The translations under genes and the position numbers were made by a program. Positions 30,641 through 39,109 of a stretch of DNA of 64,000 nt are shown piece by piece. This DNA is from a virus: positions 1-64,000 of the IMG/VR virus record IMGVR_UViG_3300010392_000664. One strand, given 5' to 3'. Within the stretch, counting starts at the first letter, position 1; the number at the start of each line of letters is the position of its first letter. The notes beneath the pieces were generated by a model that did not search any database, was not told where the DNA came from, and saw nothing but the letters and a program-made list of their open reading frames with translations.

Positions 30641-31129
30641 TTAGGATTTCAGGCCGAACTTACCACGATCGACCTTCTCAAACCGTGACTCGTCGCCTTT
30701 GACCTTGATCTCGCGAGCAATAGCCGCCGACAACGTAGCGTGAGGAGTTTTGCCTCCCGGTGAAGTCCAGTACCCCTTTTCAGACATCTGCTCAATCAAC
30801 TCTTTCGCATTCAAAGGATTGTCAGATTCACCGAGAACCTTTGCTGCTGCATCAAGAGCACTGGTCTTCTTTTCTTTCGGTTTACTGTCCTTCTTGGGCT
30901 TTTCATCTTTGGTTTCAGCTTTTGCGGCTTCCTTGGTTTCCGCGTCTTTGTTTTCAGCTTCCTTTGTTGCTTTGTTACCACGTGCCATTTCGTTCTCCCA
31001 ATCTTTTGCGTCTTCTGGATCTCTCGGTCTGCCGCATCTGGAGCAGTTCCGAAATTCGTAATGATGAACCGCACCGCACGACTCATCTTCGCATACACAG
31101 CGAATTCTTTTTGTGCTTGACCGAATCAT
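30641..31129 (-). CDS. HARE-HTH domain protein with zinc ribbon
   Basis: 162 aa from the ATG at 31129 (AGGA five bases before it). An N-terminal zinc ribbon (C-x-C ... CSRC) is followed by a Lys/Glu/Ala-rich linker (about 45-85) and a C-terminal winged helix: [40 protein letters not shown], then [11 protein letters not shown] and KVDRGKFGL, which is the HARE-HTH pattern. Such domains link chromatin, RNA polymerase or restriction factors to DNA. It may regulate phage or host transcription. Confidence 0.78.
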   Translation of the reverse strand: MIRSSTKRIRCVCEDESCGAVHHYEFRNCSRCGRPRDPEDAKDWENEMARGNKATKEAENKDAETKEAAKAETKDEKPKKDSKPKEKKTSALDAAAKVLGESDNPLNAKELIEQMSEKGYWTSPGGKTPHATLSAAIAREIKVKGDESRFEKVDRGKFGLKS

Positions 31130-31157
31130 GTGCATCCTATCGTGTGATGTTTACCTG

Positions 31158-31388
31158 TCAAGTTCTGATTACGCTATTTCTTCCAAATTTCTCATTTCGA
31201 AGAGCATGATCGACTATCATTTCAACCAAGCCCTTCAGATTCTCTCCACCACCGATTCCAATCAAAACCCGTCCGGATGCCCAATTACAAAATTCATTGT
31301 ACGTCATCTCAGTGGCATGCTTTGGTCTGTATTTTGATGATTCAACTTCGACAACTTCCCTTTCCTTTTTTCGACTTTTCCTTGGCAT
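31158..31388 (-). CDS. small basic hypothetical protein
   Basis: 76 aa, with AAAGGA before the ATG at 31388. A very basic N-terminus (MPRKSRKKERE) is followed by a compact helical part (EMTYNEFCNWASGRVLIGI, GLVEMIVDHALRNEK). Nucleic-acid binding is possible. It precedes the HARE-HTH gene by 28 bases. Confidence 0.6.
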   Translation of the reverse strand: MPRKSRKKEREVVEVESSKYRPKHATEMTYNEFCNWASGRVLIGIGGGENLKGLVEMIVDHALRNEKFGRNSVIRT

Positions 31389-31390
31389 GT

Positions 31391-31789
31391 TTATTCCTTT
31401 AATGGATCAAATTCAGCAAAAAGTTGATGTTCAGCAGCAAATCGAATGCAAAATTCATAAAGCTGTTTTATAGCCTCTGGATACCCTTCAAAATAAACTT
31501 CTTTTCGATAAGCAATAACGACATAACGAATACATCCATTATCCCGCATGTTATCCGCCATTTCAGACATGACGTAATCTTCTTCTGATCCATAAACATG
31601 CCAATAGTGGTGGCCTTCTTCCTCATCTAATCTTTCACATTCCAGACGTGTTTCATCCAATCCTTGGACTAAAGATTCATAATTTGGAATGTACTTTTGT
31701 AGAGTTGGATTTTCCTTGACGACAGCCAAATGGTTAAAGTACCCACATTCAAAAACCTGTTTAGTAGGGGTAATCCATCCTGCCTTCAC
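31391..31789 (-). CDS. hypothetical protein
   Basis: 132 aa if it begins at the GTG at 31789, which has AAAGGG upstream; the open frame also reaches a TTG at 31810. The protein is acidic with many aromatic and His residues (EEEGHHYWHVYGSEEDYV) and a C-terminal helix. No family recognised. An extended -10 promoter lies just upstream. Confidence 0.6.
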   Translation of the reverse strand: MKAGWITPTKQVFECGYFNHLAVVKENPTLQKYIPNYESLVQGLDETRLECERLDEEEGHHYWHVYGSEEDYVMSEMADNMRDNGCIRYVVIAYRKEVYFEGYPEAIKQLYEFCIRFAAEHQLFAEFDPLKE

Positions 31790-31834
31790 GATTTTCCCTT
31801 TCGGTAACAATTGATGTTTTCTTTCGTCGGCATC

Positions 31835-31862
31835 ATTATACCACCAACTGCAGTAAAGTCAT
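31835..31862 (-). promoter_or_regulatory. sigma-70-like promoter with extended -10
   Basis: Minus strand ATGACT, 16-base spacer, TATAAT; TGG directly precedes the -10, giving TGnTATAAT. It lies between the primase stop (31881) and the gene starting at 31789, in a 70-base gap with no other signal. Confidence 0.6.
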
Positions 31863-31880
31863 TGAATAAAATGACAATTT

Positions 31881-32765
31881 CTAAAAGATTTCAAGAAATT
31901 CGCTGCGAATCGACTGAATTTCTTCAGGATCTGCCGTCGCCGCATCATCCCCGGTTTCTAGTTCAACATTTATGGTGACCCCGTCAAACATCGACAATTC
32001 CTCACATAACTGTCCAGCTCGATGTTGGGCATCTTCTTCAGAATCGAAACATATTGCTCGAACCGGGTATTCCGCAATCGCCGCCAATTGCTGAGGGCTA
32101 TAACCGACGCCACACGTTGCCACACAACCGGGTCCAATAGCCCAAGCGTCAATCGGTCCCTCGACAACTACAATGGCGTGACGGGCCAAGTGTGACCCAT
32201 ACAACAAGGTCTTATGAGGAATCAATTCTTCTTCCGATTTCGCAGCCAAATATCTGAAATCAGTTTTTTCTTTTATCGACCGAGATGTCCATGATACTAC
32301 GTTACCAAGTGAATCATGGATAGGAATGAAGATCCGCCATTGTAGAGGATGGGGAGGTCCGATTCCTTTGATTTCCCATAACCGTGAGATTTCATGAGGA
32401 TCGAATCCTCTCGAACGAAGGTATTGATTATGGGCAGGAAGAAGATCATTTATCCCTATCGGGAGTTTTAATGTACCAGTGTGCTCTTTTGGACTGTAGA
32501 ACTGAAAACCTAGCCCATCACTAAGTTCTTTTGCTTCATGGTAACTGATACCACAAAGCATTGCCAACATAGTAATGCGACTTTGACGCCCACAGAACCA
32601 GCAATTTGTTCTCCCGGAGGAGATATCAAATCCAAGTCGGAATTTTCTATAGTTGGGAGAACACTTCGGGCAATCCACACCAACCCATCCAGATCTCACA
32701 TTTCTATGATCACCTTCAAGGCGGAACTCAACATTATATTGAACAAGAATATCTATTATGTTCAT
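31881..32765 (-). CDS. DNA primase (DnaG-type zinc finger plus Toprim)
   Basis: 294 aa. Zinc finger CPKC...CWFC at about 32-58, then a middle domain and a Toprim fold with VVVEGPIDAWAI (catalytic Glu) and AICFDSEEDAQHRAG (Asp-x-Asp variant DSEED). It is shorter than bacterial DnaG and has no helicase-binding domain, like many phage primases. It would make RNA primers for the DnaB-like helicase/PolA fork. Confidence 0.88.
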   Translation of the reverse strand: MNIIDILVQYNVEFRLEGDHRNVRSGWVGVDCPKCSPNYRKFRLGFDISSGRTNCWFCGRQSRITMLAMLCGISYHEAKELSDGLGFQFYSPKEHTGTLKLPIGINDLLPAHNQYLRSRGFDPHEISRLWEIKGIGPPHPLQWRIFIPIHDSLGNVVSWTSRSIKEKTDFRYLAAKSEEELIPHKTLLYGSHLARHAIVVVEGPIDAWAIGPGCVATCGVGYSPQQLAAIAEYPVRAICFDSEEDAQHRAGQLCEELSMFDGVTINVELETGDDAATADPEEIQSIRSEFLEIF

Positions 32766-33122
32766 TCAACAGCTAATCTTCTGAACTGGCACTTTGGCGT
32801 TAAGTGCTTGTTCTACCATGTTATTAGTCCCAAAGCCTCCTGGAAATGCTACAACGAGATCTGGTTTCCCGTCTTCAAGCATTTCTTTATTTCGAATTGG
32901 TCCTGCTGCTCTCCCATAACTGTCCCAATCTGCAAGATAAATTCTCACCGGCATATTACGTGAATAAGCCCACTCCCCAGCAAGGGTATCAGCTCCAGTG
33001 GCCCCACCATGAATTATCTCAACTTCTTTATGCTGCAGTAATAATTCATCAAGAGCAAGATACAGAATGCTTCGTTTTTTGAATTTCCGCCCACCGGTGA
33101 CGAGAATTGTGTAATGATCCAT
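32766..33122 (-). CDS. DUF2493 family protein (SLOG-like nucleotide-binding fold)
   Basis: 118 aa from the ATG at 33122 (AGGAG six bases before). The motifs ILVTGGRKF, EIIHGGATGAD, AGPIRNKEML and LVVAFPGGFGT are the DUF2493 signature. These proteins bind nucleotides or nucleotide-derived ligands; the reaction is not established. With the DUF1937 and MazG genes it forms a scattered nucleotide-related set. Confidence 0.85.
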   Translation of the reverse strand: MDHYTILVTGGRKFKKRSILYLALDELLLQHKEVEIIHGGATGADTLAGEWAYSRNMPVRIYLADWDSYGRAAGPIRNKEMLEDGKPDLVVAFPGGFGTNNMVEQALNAKVPVQKISC

Positions 33123-33131
33123 CAGCATCTC

Positions 33132-33377
33132 CTATGGAACAAAACCACATACAATCAAGATAGCACCATCCCGAATTGCCTGGGTCGCTTGCTCTATTGT
33201 TACTGGGTCAATAGACAGTTCTTCTCCTTGATCATTGTATATTAAATCCTGAAGTTCATCCTCTTTTTCATCTCCAAATGAATTAAAATAAACTTCATGC
33301 AAATGGGATAAGTCACCATCAAAGATGTAAAACTTTAATTCTGCTTGACAGTCATCAAAAATCATAACTGTTTTCAT
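33132..33377 (-). CDS. small hypothetical protein
   Basis: 81 aa, acidic, alpha/beta in character (TVMIFDDCQAELKFYIF, TIEQATQAIRDGAILIV). It lies nine bases before the DUF2493 gene in the same operon. No family recognised. Confidence 0.6.
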   Translation of the reverse strand: MKTVMIFDDCQAELKFYIFDGDLSHLHEVYFNSFGDEKEDELQDLIYNDQGEELSIDPVTIEQATQAIRDGAILIVCGFVP

Positions 33378-33378
33378 T

Positions 33379-33594
33379 TCAGCATCTCCATCCTGCTATG
33401 TCATGATCAAGTTCAATGTTTTCTTCTATAGCTTTTTTCATCAAAGCTACCAAAGCTCCATTCATGGTGAAATCATTTTTAGCACACCACGTTCGAAATT
33501 CCGATCTGAATCTCTTAGTGACATTCCGGATTTGAACCGTTGCTGAAGTGTCACCTTCCTCAGCATACACTTTTATGCCTTCGTTTTTTTCCAT
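33379..33594 (-). CDS. small RHH-like protein
   Basis: 71 aa. TSATVQIRNVTKRFRSEFRTW followed by NDFTMNGALVALMKKAIEEN has the strand-helix-helix plan of ribbon-helix-helix DNA binders. It is two bases from each neighbour (SNF2 helicase upstream, small protein downstream). It may regulate early genes; target unknown. Confidence 0.6.
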   Translation of the reverse strand: MEKNEGIKVYAEEGDTSATVQIRNVTKRFRSEFRTWCAKNDFTMNGALVALMKKAIEENIELDHDIAGWRC

Positions 33595-33596
33595 AA

Positions 33597-34967
33597 TTAA
33601 GCCGCCTTGATTAGTTCTTTTCTCAATTCTTCGAGAATGTTAAACTTCCCAACGGAATTATCACCGTCGATTGCTTCATTGATGATTTTCCTTTTTTGAT
33701 TGAGAATTCTGCACATCTTTTCTTCGATCGTGTCACCTGCAATTAGATACCAGATCCATGCAGTTTCCGTTTGACCGATTCTATGAATTCGGTCAGAGCA
33801 CTGATCCAATTCAGGTGGAGTCCAGGGCAATTCGACAAAAGCCAACGTGGAGGCCGCAGTCAACGTGATACCGACACCTGCCGCCCGTATATTGCCAATG
33901 AATACCTTTGTTGTTGGATCCTTCTGAAATTGATTTACCGCTATCTGCCGATCCTTGCTATTCACAGATCCATCCACAACAACTGACTTATGTGGAATGC
34001 GTCTTTTCAAAACTGAAATTGCTTTTTTGTGATGTGCAAAAAGAACTAATTTTTCATTCGTTTCTTCAAGAAAAGTATTAGACCAATCAACAACAGACTT
34101 CATTTTTAACCGAGATGCCATTCTCAGCAACGTACCAGTTCTGAATAACCATTCAGCATTATCGGCAGATGATATTTTATGCCCGGCATTCTTTTTGATC
34201 CACTTTATGAAATTTGAAGATGCTTCTTGATACTCCGAATAGTCACTGAGAGCACATGGATAAATGCGATGAACCTTATCCGGGAGATCTTTAAGGACGT
34301 CCTTTTTCTTTCTACGGATCATGCCGATCGTTTTCAATTGATCGTGCAACAAATTCATGTTGCGAGATTCGTTATAGGTGAACTTTCCTCTTACAGCTCT
34401 TGGTTTACAGAATACCTGAGCATAACTCCAAAATGAATTATACACTCGAGGCCACACAATATTCAAAATTGACCACATGTCTTTAGCTCTGTTGGTCAAC
34501 GGAGTACCTGTCAACGCTATCACGTGTTTACACTTTTGTGCTAACCGACGGACAGCTTTTGTTCTCTGTGACTTTGGATTTGAGCAATAGTGAGCTTCAT
34601 CTATGATTAAAGTTTTATAATCTTGTTCAATAATCCAGTCAATCCAGTATGGTAAAATTTTGTAATTGATAATGATAATCGGGGTTGAACTTTTTATGTC
34701 AAATGATCCATTGACCGGAGGTGTTGTCCCTGAGCAAACGGATGATCTTAAATTGACATGAATCAAAGCCTCATGCTGCCAATTGTATTTGACCGCTGCC
34801 GGGCAGACAACTATTGCTGGAGCCCAAGTCGGATTTCGTTTTACCGTCCACAAAGCCTGCATTGTTTTGCCAAGTCCCATTTCATCTGCTAACAATGCCC
34901 TCCCGTTAAGTTTTTCAATTAATCGAACACCTTCTTTTTGGTACTCATGTGGTTTTATTTTTTCCAT
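33597..34967 (-). CDS. SNF2-family DNA helicase/translocase
   Basis: 456 aa. Motif I is DEMGLGKT (27-34), motif II DEAH (about 118), motif III LTGTPLTNR, motif V/VI NIRAAGVGITLTAAS and QCSDRIHRIGQ. This is the compact SMARCAL1/phage UvsW-like form without accessory domains. It could anneal or remodel stalled forks and R-loops during recombination-dependent replication. It follows the sigma factor gene by seven bases and so belongs to the first genes of that operon. Confidence 0.92.
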   Translation of the reverse strand: MEKIKPHEYQKEGVRLIEKLNGRALLADEMGLGKTMQALWTVKRNPTWAPAIVVCPAAVKYNWQHEALIHVNLRSSVCSGTTPPVNGSFDIKSSTPIIIINYKILPYWIDWIIEQDYKTLIIDEAHYCSNPKSQRTKAVRRLAQKCKHVIALTGTPLTNRAKDMWSILNIVWPRVYNSFWSYAQVFCKPRAVRGKFTYNESRNMNLLHDQLKTIGMIRRKKKDVLKDLPDKVHRIYPCALSDYSEYQEASSNFIKWIKKNAGHKISSADNAEWLFRTGTLLRMASRLKMKSVVDWSNTFLEETNEKLVLFAHHKKAISVLKRRIPHKSVVVDGSVNSKDRQIAVNQFQKDPTTKVFIGNIRAAGVGITLTAASTLAFVELPWTPPELDQCSDRIHRIGQTETAWIWYLIAGDTIEEKMCRILNQKRKIINEAIDGDNSVGKFNILEELRKELIKAA

Positions 34968-34974
34968 TTATCCT

Positions 34975-35490
34975 TCAACCAAAAATAGCTGATTTTGTTG
35001 CACGAAAAGCCTTAGTCACCCTGGCAACGGACCATCCAGATTCGTGCAAATATTCACGAAGGGAGGATCTCCAATTGTAAGGGCGACCACCCTTATCTGA
35101 TGCTGAAACAGTAAGTGCCACCGGTGGGTTTAAAAGCAATCGAATGACGGTTTTTGAATCTTCAGTAAACCCATCACAAAATTCATCAAAGTTGAATTCC
35201 TGTCTTTTTAGACAAGAGAGCATTTCGATTGAAATGTTAGTAAGAACACCTTCCACCAATTTGTTGTGCCCTCTAATCACATTGCTCAACTTGTTGTTGA
35301 TGCAGGTGCCAAGATAAGTGGTGAATTTGATTCCTCGATTCGGGTCATACGAACGACGGGCAGCAAGGTATGCCTCATACGCAGGAGTCAACAAATCCTC
35401 CGGTTCCCTGTAGTTGAACTTTTTGGCATTTCGATGAATCAGCATCCATACGAATTTTTCCACATCTTCATAACTTTGTTTTTCGGGCAT
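34975..35490 (-). CDS. phage-encoded RNA polymerase sigma factor
   Basis: 171 aa from the ATG at 35490 (MPEKQSYEDVEKF); the frame extends upstream through the promoter and cannot be coding there. Region 2 is seen as EPEDLLTPAYEAYLAARRSY and GIKFTTYLGTCINNKLSNVIR. A region 4-like helix pair closes the protein (SSLREYLHESGWSVARVTKAF). It probably directs host RNA polymerase to later phage promoters. A consensus-like sigma-70 promoter lies immediately upstream. Confidence 0.85.
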   Translation of the reverse strand: MPEKQSYEDVEKFVWMLIHRNAKKFNYREPEDLLTPAYEAYLAARRSYDPNRGIKFTTYLGTCINNKLSNVIRGHNKLVEGVLTNISIEMLSCLKRQEFNFDEFCDGFTEDSKTVIRLLLNPPVALTVSASDKGGRPYNWRSSLREYLHESGWSVARVTKAFRATKSAIFG

Positions 35491-35530
35491 TGTGCCATCC
35501 CTGTAAAAATGGAAGTTTTGGTATGGAGAC

Positions 35531-35559
35531 ATTGTACACATGTCTTCAAACAATGTCAA
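35531..35559 (-). promoter_or_regulatory. strong sigma-70-like promoter of the sigma factor/replication operon
   Basis: Minus strand TTGACA (perfect -35), 17-base spacer, TACAAT (one change from consensus). It begins four bases after a strong terminator and lies about 40 bases before the sigma factor start. This is the best promoter seen in the window and suggests that host RNA polymerase starts the early genes here. Confidence 0.85.
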
Positions 35560-35562
35560 CTC

Positions 35563-35624
35563 AAAAACCGGAAATAGTCCATCGAGGAGATGCCGCCACA
35601 GGAAAACGGCTGGACTATTTCCGG
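35563..35624 (-). terminator. strong intrinsic terminator ending the sugar/methylation block
   Basis: CCGGAAATAGTCCA pairs with TGGACTATTTCCGG over 14 bp without mismatch, around a 29-base loop that has a small GCCG/CGGC hairpin of its own, followed on the minus strand by TTTTTG. The stop codon (TAG) of the gene at 35615 lies within the stem. Confidence 0.85.
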
Positions 35625-35911
35625 CTTGGGTCAACCACATTGCCATTTTCGGCAATCAGTTTAGAATCCCCCATAAAATGTTTCCAAATTTTCCAATAAT
35701 GTTCAGGATCTCGTACTTCGCTATCCCGAATGAGTCTTTGGCTTCCCCGAACATCCCAGCAATTCAAAAATACCCCACATACCGAAAATGCCTCAACCCG
35801 CACTATTTGCCCATCTTTAATCTCGGTCAACTCTAAATAAAGTGACGGAGTCTCCTCGACATCATCCTCTTTAAGCCAATCCTGAATTTTTCTTTTAATC
35901 CACTTCAGCAT
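35615..35911 (-). CDS. hypothetical protein
   Basis: 98 aa. A basic amphipathic N-terminus (LKWIKRKIQDWLKEDD) is followed by a beta-rich part (TPSLYLELTEIKDGQIVRV). It is the last gene before the terminator. It overlaps the methyltransferase-like gene upstream by 17 bases. No known family. Confidence 0.6.
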   Translation of the reverse strand: MLKWIKRKIQDWLKEDDVEETPSLYLELTEIKDGQIVRVEAFSVCGVFLNCWDVRGSQRLIRDSEVRDPEHYWKIWKHFMGDSKLIAENGNVVDPSRK

Positions 35912-36500
35912 TTTTCACCACAAAAATTTTCCGTTTTAATTTTTTTGTTTTTGGTGACAAAACCGCTTCTATGGCACCATGCCGTTTAAATAACTCGTCA
36001 TACTCCTCATAGGTGGCCGCATAACAATCTGCTTTATTCCACCTGCGGCCCAAACGATTGTGGTACTTATGCCACTCAACGTAAAGTCTGCCGTCTGGTT
36101 TTTTCAATTCTTTCAACCACGCCTGAACAGCAGCATCCGGATCTCTGGCATGATCCAATGAGTTAGTGTACACCAAATCAAATCGACCAACCCAACTCGA
36201 CGGCACCTCAGTAAAATCAATGCAAACTATCCTTTCTCCATCACACAGATCTTCGAAAATTTCAGTGCCTGTCCATAAAGATTCAGAAGGACTTTTACTT
36301 TCGAACAAATCTAATTCTTCTCCACGACGAACCCCATGACACAAACCGTGCATCACTGGAGAGCCATGATATTCTAAGATAGAATCTATCACAGACTCCT
36401 CAGATGAAAATGATGAATTAGGTCTTTTAACCTTTATTTGTGTAGTGTTCCTCTGAGCTTTAATATAGTCGTCGTAGGAATCAAATTTAATTTGTTTCAT
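35895..36500 (-). CDS. SAM methyltransferase-like protein
   Basis: 201 aa. The middle shows a Rossmann-type pattern: IVCIDFTEVPSSWVGRFDLVYTNSLDH, then a post-motif helix DAAVQAWLKELKKPDGRLYVEW. The Gly-rich motif I is poor, so SAM binding is likely but weakly shown; the protein may have lost activity. It lies in the carbohydrate/methylation block and is coupled by ATGA to the glycosyltransferase gene. Confidence 0.55.
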   Translation of the reverse strand: MKQIKFDSYDDYIKAQRNTTQIKVKRPNSSFSSEESVIDSILEYHGSPVMHGLCHGVRRGEELDLFESKSPSESLWTGTEIFEDLCDGERIVCIDFTEVPSSWVGRFDLVYTNSLDHARDPDAAVQAWLKELKKPDGRLYVEWHKYHNRLGRRWNKADCYAATYEEYDELFKRHGAIEAVLSPKTKKLKRKIFVVKNAEVD

Positions 36501-37252
36501 TTTGTCTTTGCTCCATGATCAACAGTCCCGCCGTCTCGTCCTGCACGAGAATGCCGAATACGGTAAACGTCGAGTATCGCTGCGGCTTTTGATGGGCCTA
36601 CTTGTTTCCTGAACGGCACATCTCCTTTGCACGACCGAAAGCCTTGCGAGGGATCAACCCCCTTTGTCCATTTGGTGCCTTTTAGGTAGCCGTTCTTTCG
36701 GCACCAATCACCTTTGACGATCTGGATGCCCCCTATTGCTCGTTTTTCTCTTCGAAGAACGAATTTTGTCAGGTCAATAGGTTTACTGGGATCATTTATA
36801 AGTTCATCCCCATACTCATGTTTTTCATGAATATTCACATATTGAGGAAACACCATGTTTTCTTCTGCTCCCAGGCATTCATAATATGCATCTTTTAATG
36901 AATCTCTGAAGAAGCAATAATCAACATCTGTGAACCATACAACATCAGCACTTGTTAAACAAGCTGCCCGATTTCTTCCTATTGCTCGCCTGAATAGAGC
37001 TTCCTTTTCAAGATGACAAGGATTAATTCTCAAGGGTCCAGAAGTAACGTCTCGATTTTCACGTGGCAAAACAAAATCTTTTAATACATCAACCGTTGCC
37101 ATGTCTTGACGATTAAAGTACACAGATAACGTGACTTCTATGCCATCTTTATGCACTTCAGCTAAACTGGCAAGTTGATGTCGAAGGAGATGATGGTAAA
37201 TCGGAACCTCATCCCCGGAATAACAATGTGTGACGATTTCTATTGTTTTCAT
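36497..37252 (-). CDS. glycosyltransferase-like protein (GT-A fold)
   Basis: 251 aa from the ATG at 37252 (ATGA overlap with the preceding stop). The start IEIVTHCYSGDEVPIYHHLL and the acidic motif DVVWFTDVDYCFF (D-V-D) with GGIQIVKGDWCRKNGY fit a GT-A nucleotide-sugar transferase, where DxD holds the metal and sugar nucleotide. Donor and acceptor are unknown. Neighbouring SAM methyltransferases suggest the product is further methylated. Confidence 0.68.
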   Translation of the reverse strand: MKTIEIVTHCYSGDEVPIYHHLLRHQLASLAEVHKDGIEVTLSVYFNRQDMATVDVLKDFVLPRENRDVTSGPLRINPCHLEKEALFRRAIGRNRAACLTSADVVWFTDVDYCFFRDSLKDAYYECLGAEENMVFPQYVNIHEKHEYGDELINDPSKPIDLTKFVLRREKRAIGGIQIVKGDWCRKNGYLKGTKWTKGVDPSQGFRSCKGDVPFRKQVGPSKAAAILDVYRIRHSRAGRDGGTVDHGAKTK

Positions 37253-37812
37253 TTTACCACGTATCCCCATAACCTATTATCACGAACGTTAATATTCTCT
37301 TCACCTAAAGAAGAAACCACAGCCCTTTTCACACCTCTATAACCACCCCCGTAGTCATGGCCACACAACAAACCTCCTTGGCGAACTTTAGGCAACCATA
37401 ATTCAATATCCTTTTTAACCTCTTTGAATGTATGACATGCATCAATGAAAACGAAATCAAATGTTCCATCAAGATATCGTTTACAGACAAATTCACTTGT
37501 TTCTTTCCAAATAGCAGGAGACACTCCAGGATTAGCTGAATTAATATTTTTTATGGCAGTGTCATAAATGGAATCCCATTGTTTTTGTGACAACTTACCG
37601 GTTCTTTTCATGAAGAAATATTCATCACCTTCTTCCCATTCTCTCCAAGGGTCAACAAAAACCATTGCTATATCTGGAAATGTTGTCAGGATTTTTTTAG
37701 ATGCCAACCCCTTGAATACTCCGATCTCGGCTCCTCTATCTGGACTTGGTCCGAGAAATTCTTCGATCATAAGGACTAAGTCCTCTGACATCGGTCTATC
37801 CCACTTCACCAT
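37249..37812 (-). CDS. class I SAM-dependent methyltransferase (Methyltransf_24 type)
   Basis: 187 aa. Motif I is GAEIGVFKG, with VFVDPW as motif II and FDFVFIDACHTFKEVKKDIELW plus GGLLCGHDYGG as motif IV/post-IV. This is the TylF-like family, often acting on sugars. It overlaps the CMP-sugar synthetase gene start side by 17 bases. Confidence 0.82.
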   Translation of the reverse strand: MVKWDRPMSEDLVLMIEEFLGPSPDRGAEIGVFKGLASKKILTTFPDIAMVFVDPWREWEEGDEYFFMKRTGKLSQKQWDSIYDTAIKNINSANPGVSPAIWKETSEFVCKRYLDGTFDFVFIDACHTFKEVKKDIELWLPKVRQGGLLCGHDYGGGYRGVKRAVVSSLGEENINVRDNRLWGYVVK

Positions 37813-38548
37813 TTTCTACCATCCTTTTGAATTCATCAAAATCTTCTTGAGTGTTGATTGATAAAGGAGCTTTTTTATATGTTCTGGTTGCCCCTATTTT
37901 ATAACCATATTCAAGCCATGCTATCTGTTCCAAAGATTTAGATACTGACAGCAAAGTATGACTCAACACATTACAAAGACGCAAAAGAGCATCCTTTTGA
38001 AATATATAAACACCAATATGCTCTGAACCAGATGATTCATCACGTGAAAACCAAATGCACCTTGACTCAGGGAAACAGCCCCCATGATCGGTTAGTGTTG
38101 CTTTTACAGCATTTCTGTTATTGACTCTGCCTGTGTCAATAATTCCCACTAATGTGCTTATAACAAACTTCCTATTGTTCCTTGAATACAATAATTCAAT
38201 ATCTTTTGAATCGACAAGAGGTTCATCACATTGAAGATTTATTACATTATTAATGCTGTTAAAAAAGAACTCATCTTCAATCCTAAGAAGTTCTAAAGCT
38301 CGTGCACATCTATGTGTTCCAGTAGGAATATCCAATTCCGTTTTTATGCAATGCAATTCATTTTTTTCACAATACTCATGGATTTCTTTATCCCCACTCA
38401 CAACAAAAACTTGACGAGGTTTTGCACATCTAGCCTTATCATAAGTCCATTTCAACAAAGGACTTCCACCCACTTCTAAAAGAGGCTTACCTGGCAAACG
38501 AGATGAAGCCATGCTCGCCGGTATCATGATAATTGTGTCATTTTGCAT
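37796..38548 (-). CDS. KdsB-like CMP-sugar synthetase
   Basis: 250 aa. IPASMASSRLPGKPL and LQCDEPLVD align with the CTP-binding motifs of KdsB/NeuA (IPARxxSxRxPGKPL, QGDEP), and GSEHIGVYIFQKDALL with the later KdsB region. It should join CMP to an ulosonic acid such as Kdo. The usual Arg of IPAR is Ser here, so activity or substrate may differ. It would supply a CMP-sugar to the nearby transferases. Confidence 0.83.
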   Translation of the reverse strand: MQNDTIIMIPASMASSRLPGKPLLEVGGSPLLKWTYDKARCAKPRQVFVVSGDKEIHEYCEKNELHCIKTELDIPTGTHRCARALELLRIEDEFFFNSINNVINLQCDEPLVDSKDIELLYSRNNRKFVISTLVGIIDTGRVNNRNAVKATLTDHGGCFPESRCIWFSRDESSGSEHIGVYIFQKDALLRLCNVLSHTLLSVSKSLEQIAWLEYGYKIGATRTYKKAPLSINTQEDFDEFKRMVENGEVG

Positions 38549-38557
38549 GTTGTTTTC

Positions 38558-39109
38558 CTAAAAGTAATCGTAGGTTTCACAGAATTCCAATTCTGCAGAA
38601 ATGACGGCTTCTTTTTGTCGCCTATTTGTGATATGTGGAGAACCTTTTCTGGCATTCTGTGGAGTAATTTTTCGAACTTGGCCATCACATGATACACGAG
38701 AATTCCTGAATGTATCGAAGATTTCAATAGCAGATTCAGGATAATCTTCAAGTCGAATAACAGTATTTGCTTTGTACGAATCAAACATCTCAGTGACTCT
38801 ACCAGGGAACATCCTGAGATAATTGTTAATAAAAGCCTCAACCGAAGGTGACTTTCGGGCAATCCAACAAAACAGATCGACCCCTACAACGCCCACGGTG
38901 CCGCCACGGAGCGATAGGTAGTAGGAAACTAGCCAATCATACGGATGGCGGATTGTAGTCACCACGAACCCTTTGTGGCCATCAGGTGGTGGGTCATGCA
39001 AGTTCGTCTTCTTCTTATGCCCCAAACCTGCCTCGTAAGCTGCCTTGATAAACCACGTAGTTCCGGTTTTAGGGGCAGCAGCATACTGAAAATCAGTATA
39101 GGATATCAT
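38558..39109 (-). CDS. sulfotransferase-like protein
   Basis: 183 aa if starting at the ATG at 39109; ATGs at 39124 and 39172 are alternatives inside the upstream gene. APKTGTTWFIKAAYEAG is the PAPS 5'-phosphosulfate loop and TTIRHPYDWLVSYYLSL the 3'-phosphate motif of sulfotransferases. It would move sulfate from PAPS to a sugar or other acceptor. It lies inside the glycan/methyl block, which suggests sulfated sugar as product. Confidence 0.75.
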   Translation of the reverse strand: MISYTDFQYAAAPKTGTTWFIKAAYEAGLGHKKKTNLHDPPPDGHKGFVVTTIRHPYDWLVSYYLSLRGGTVGVVGVDLFCWIARKSPSVEAFINNYLRMFPGRVTEMFDSYKANTVIRLEDYPESAIEIFDTFRNSRVSCDGQVRKITPQNARKGSPHITNRRQKEAVISAELEFCETYDYF

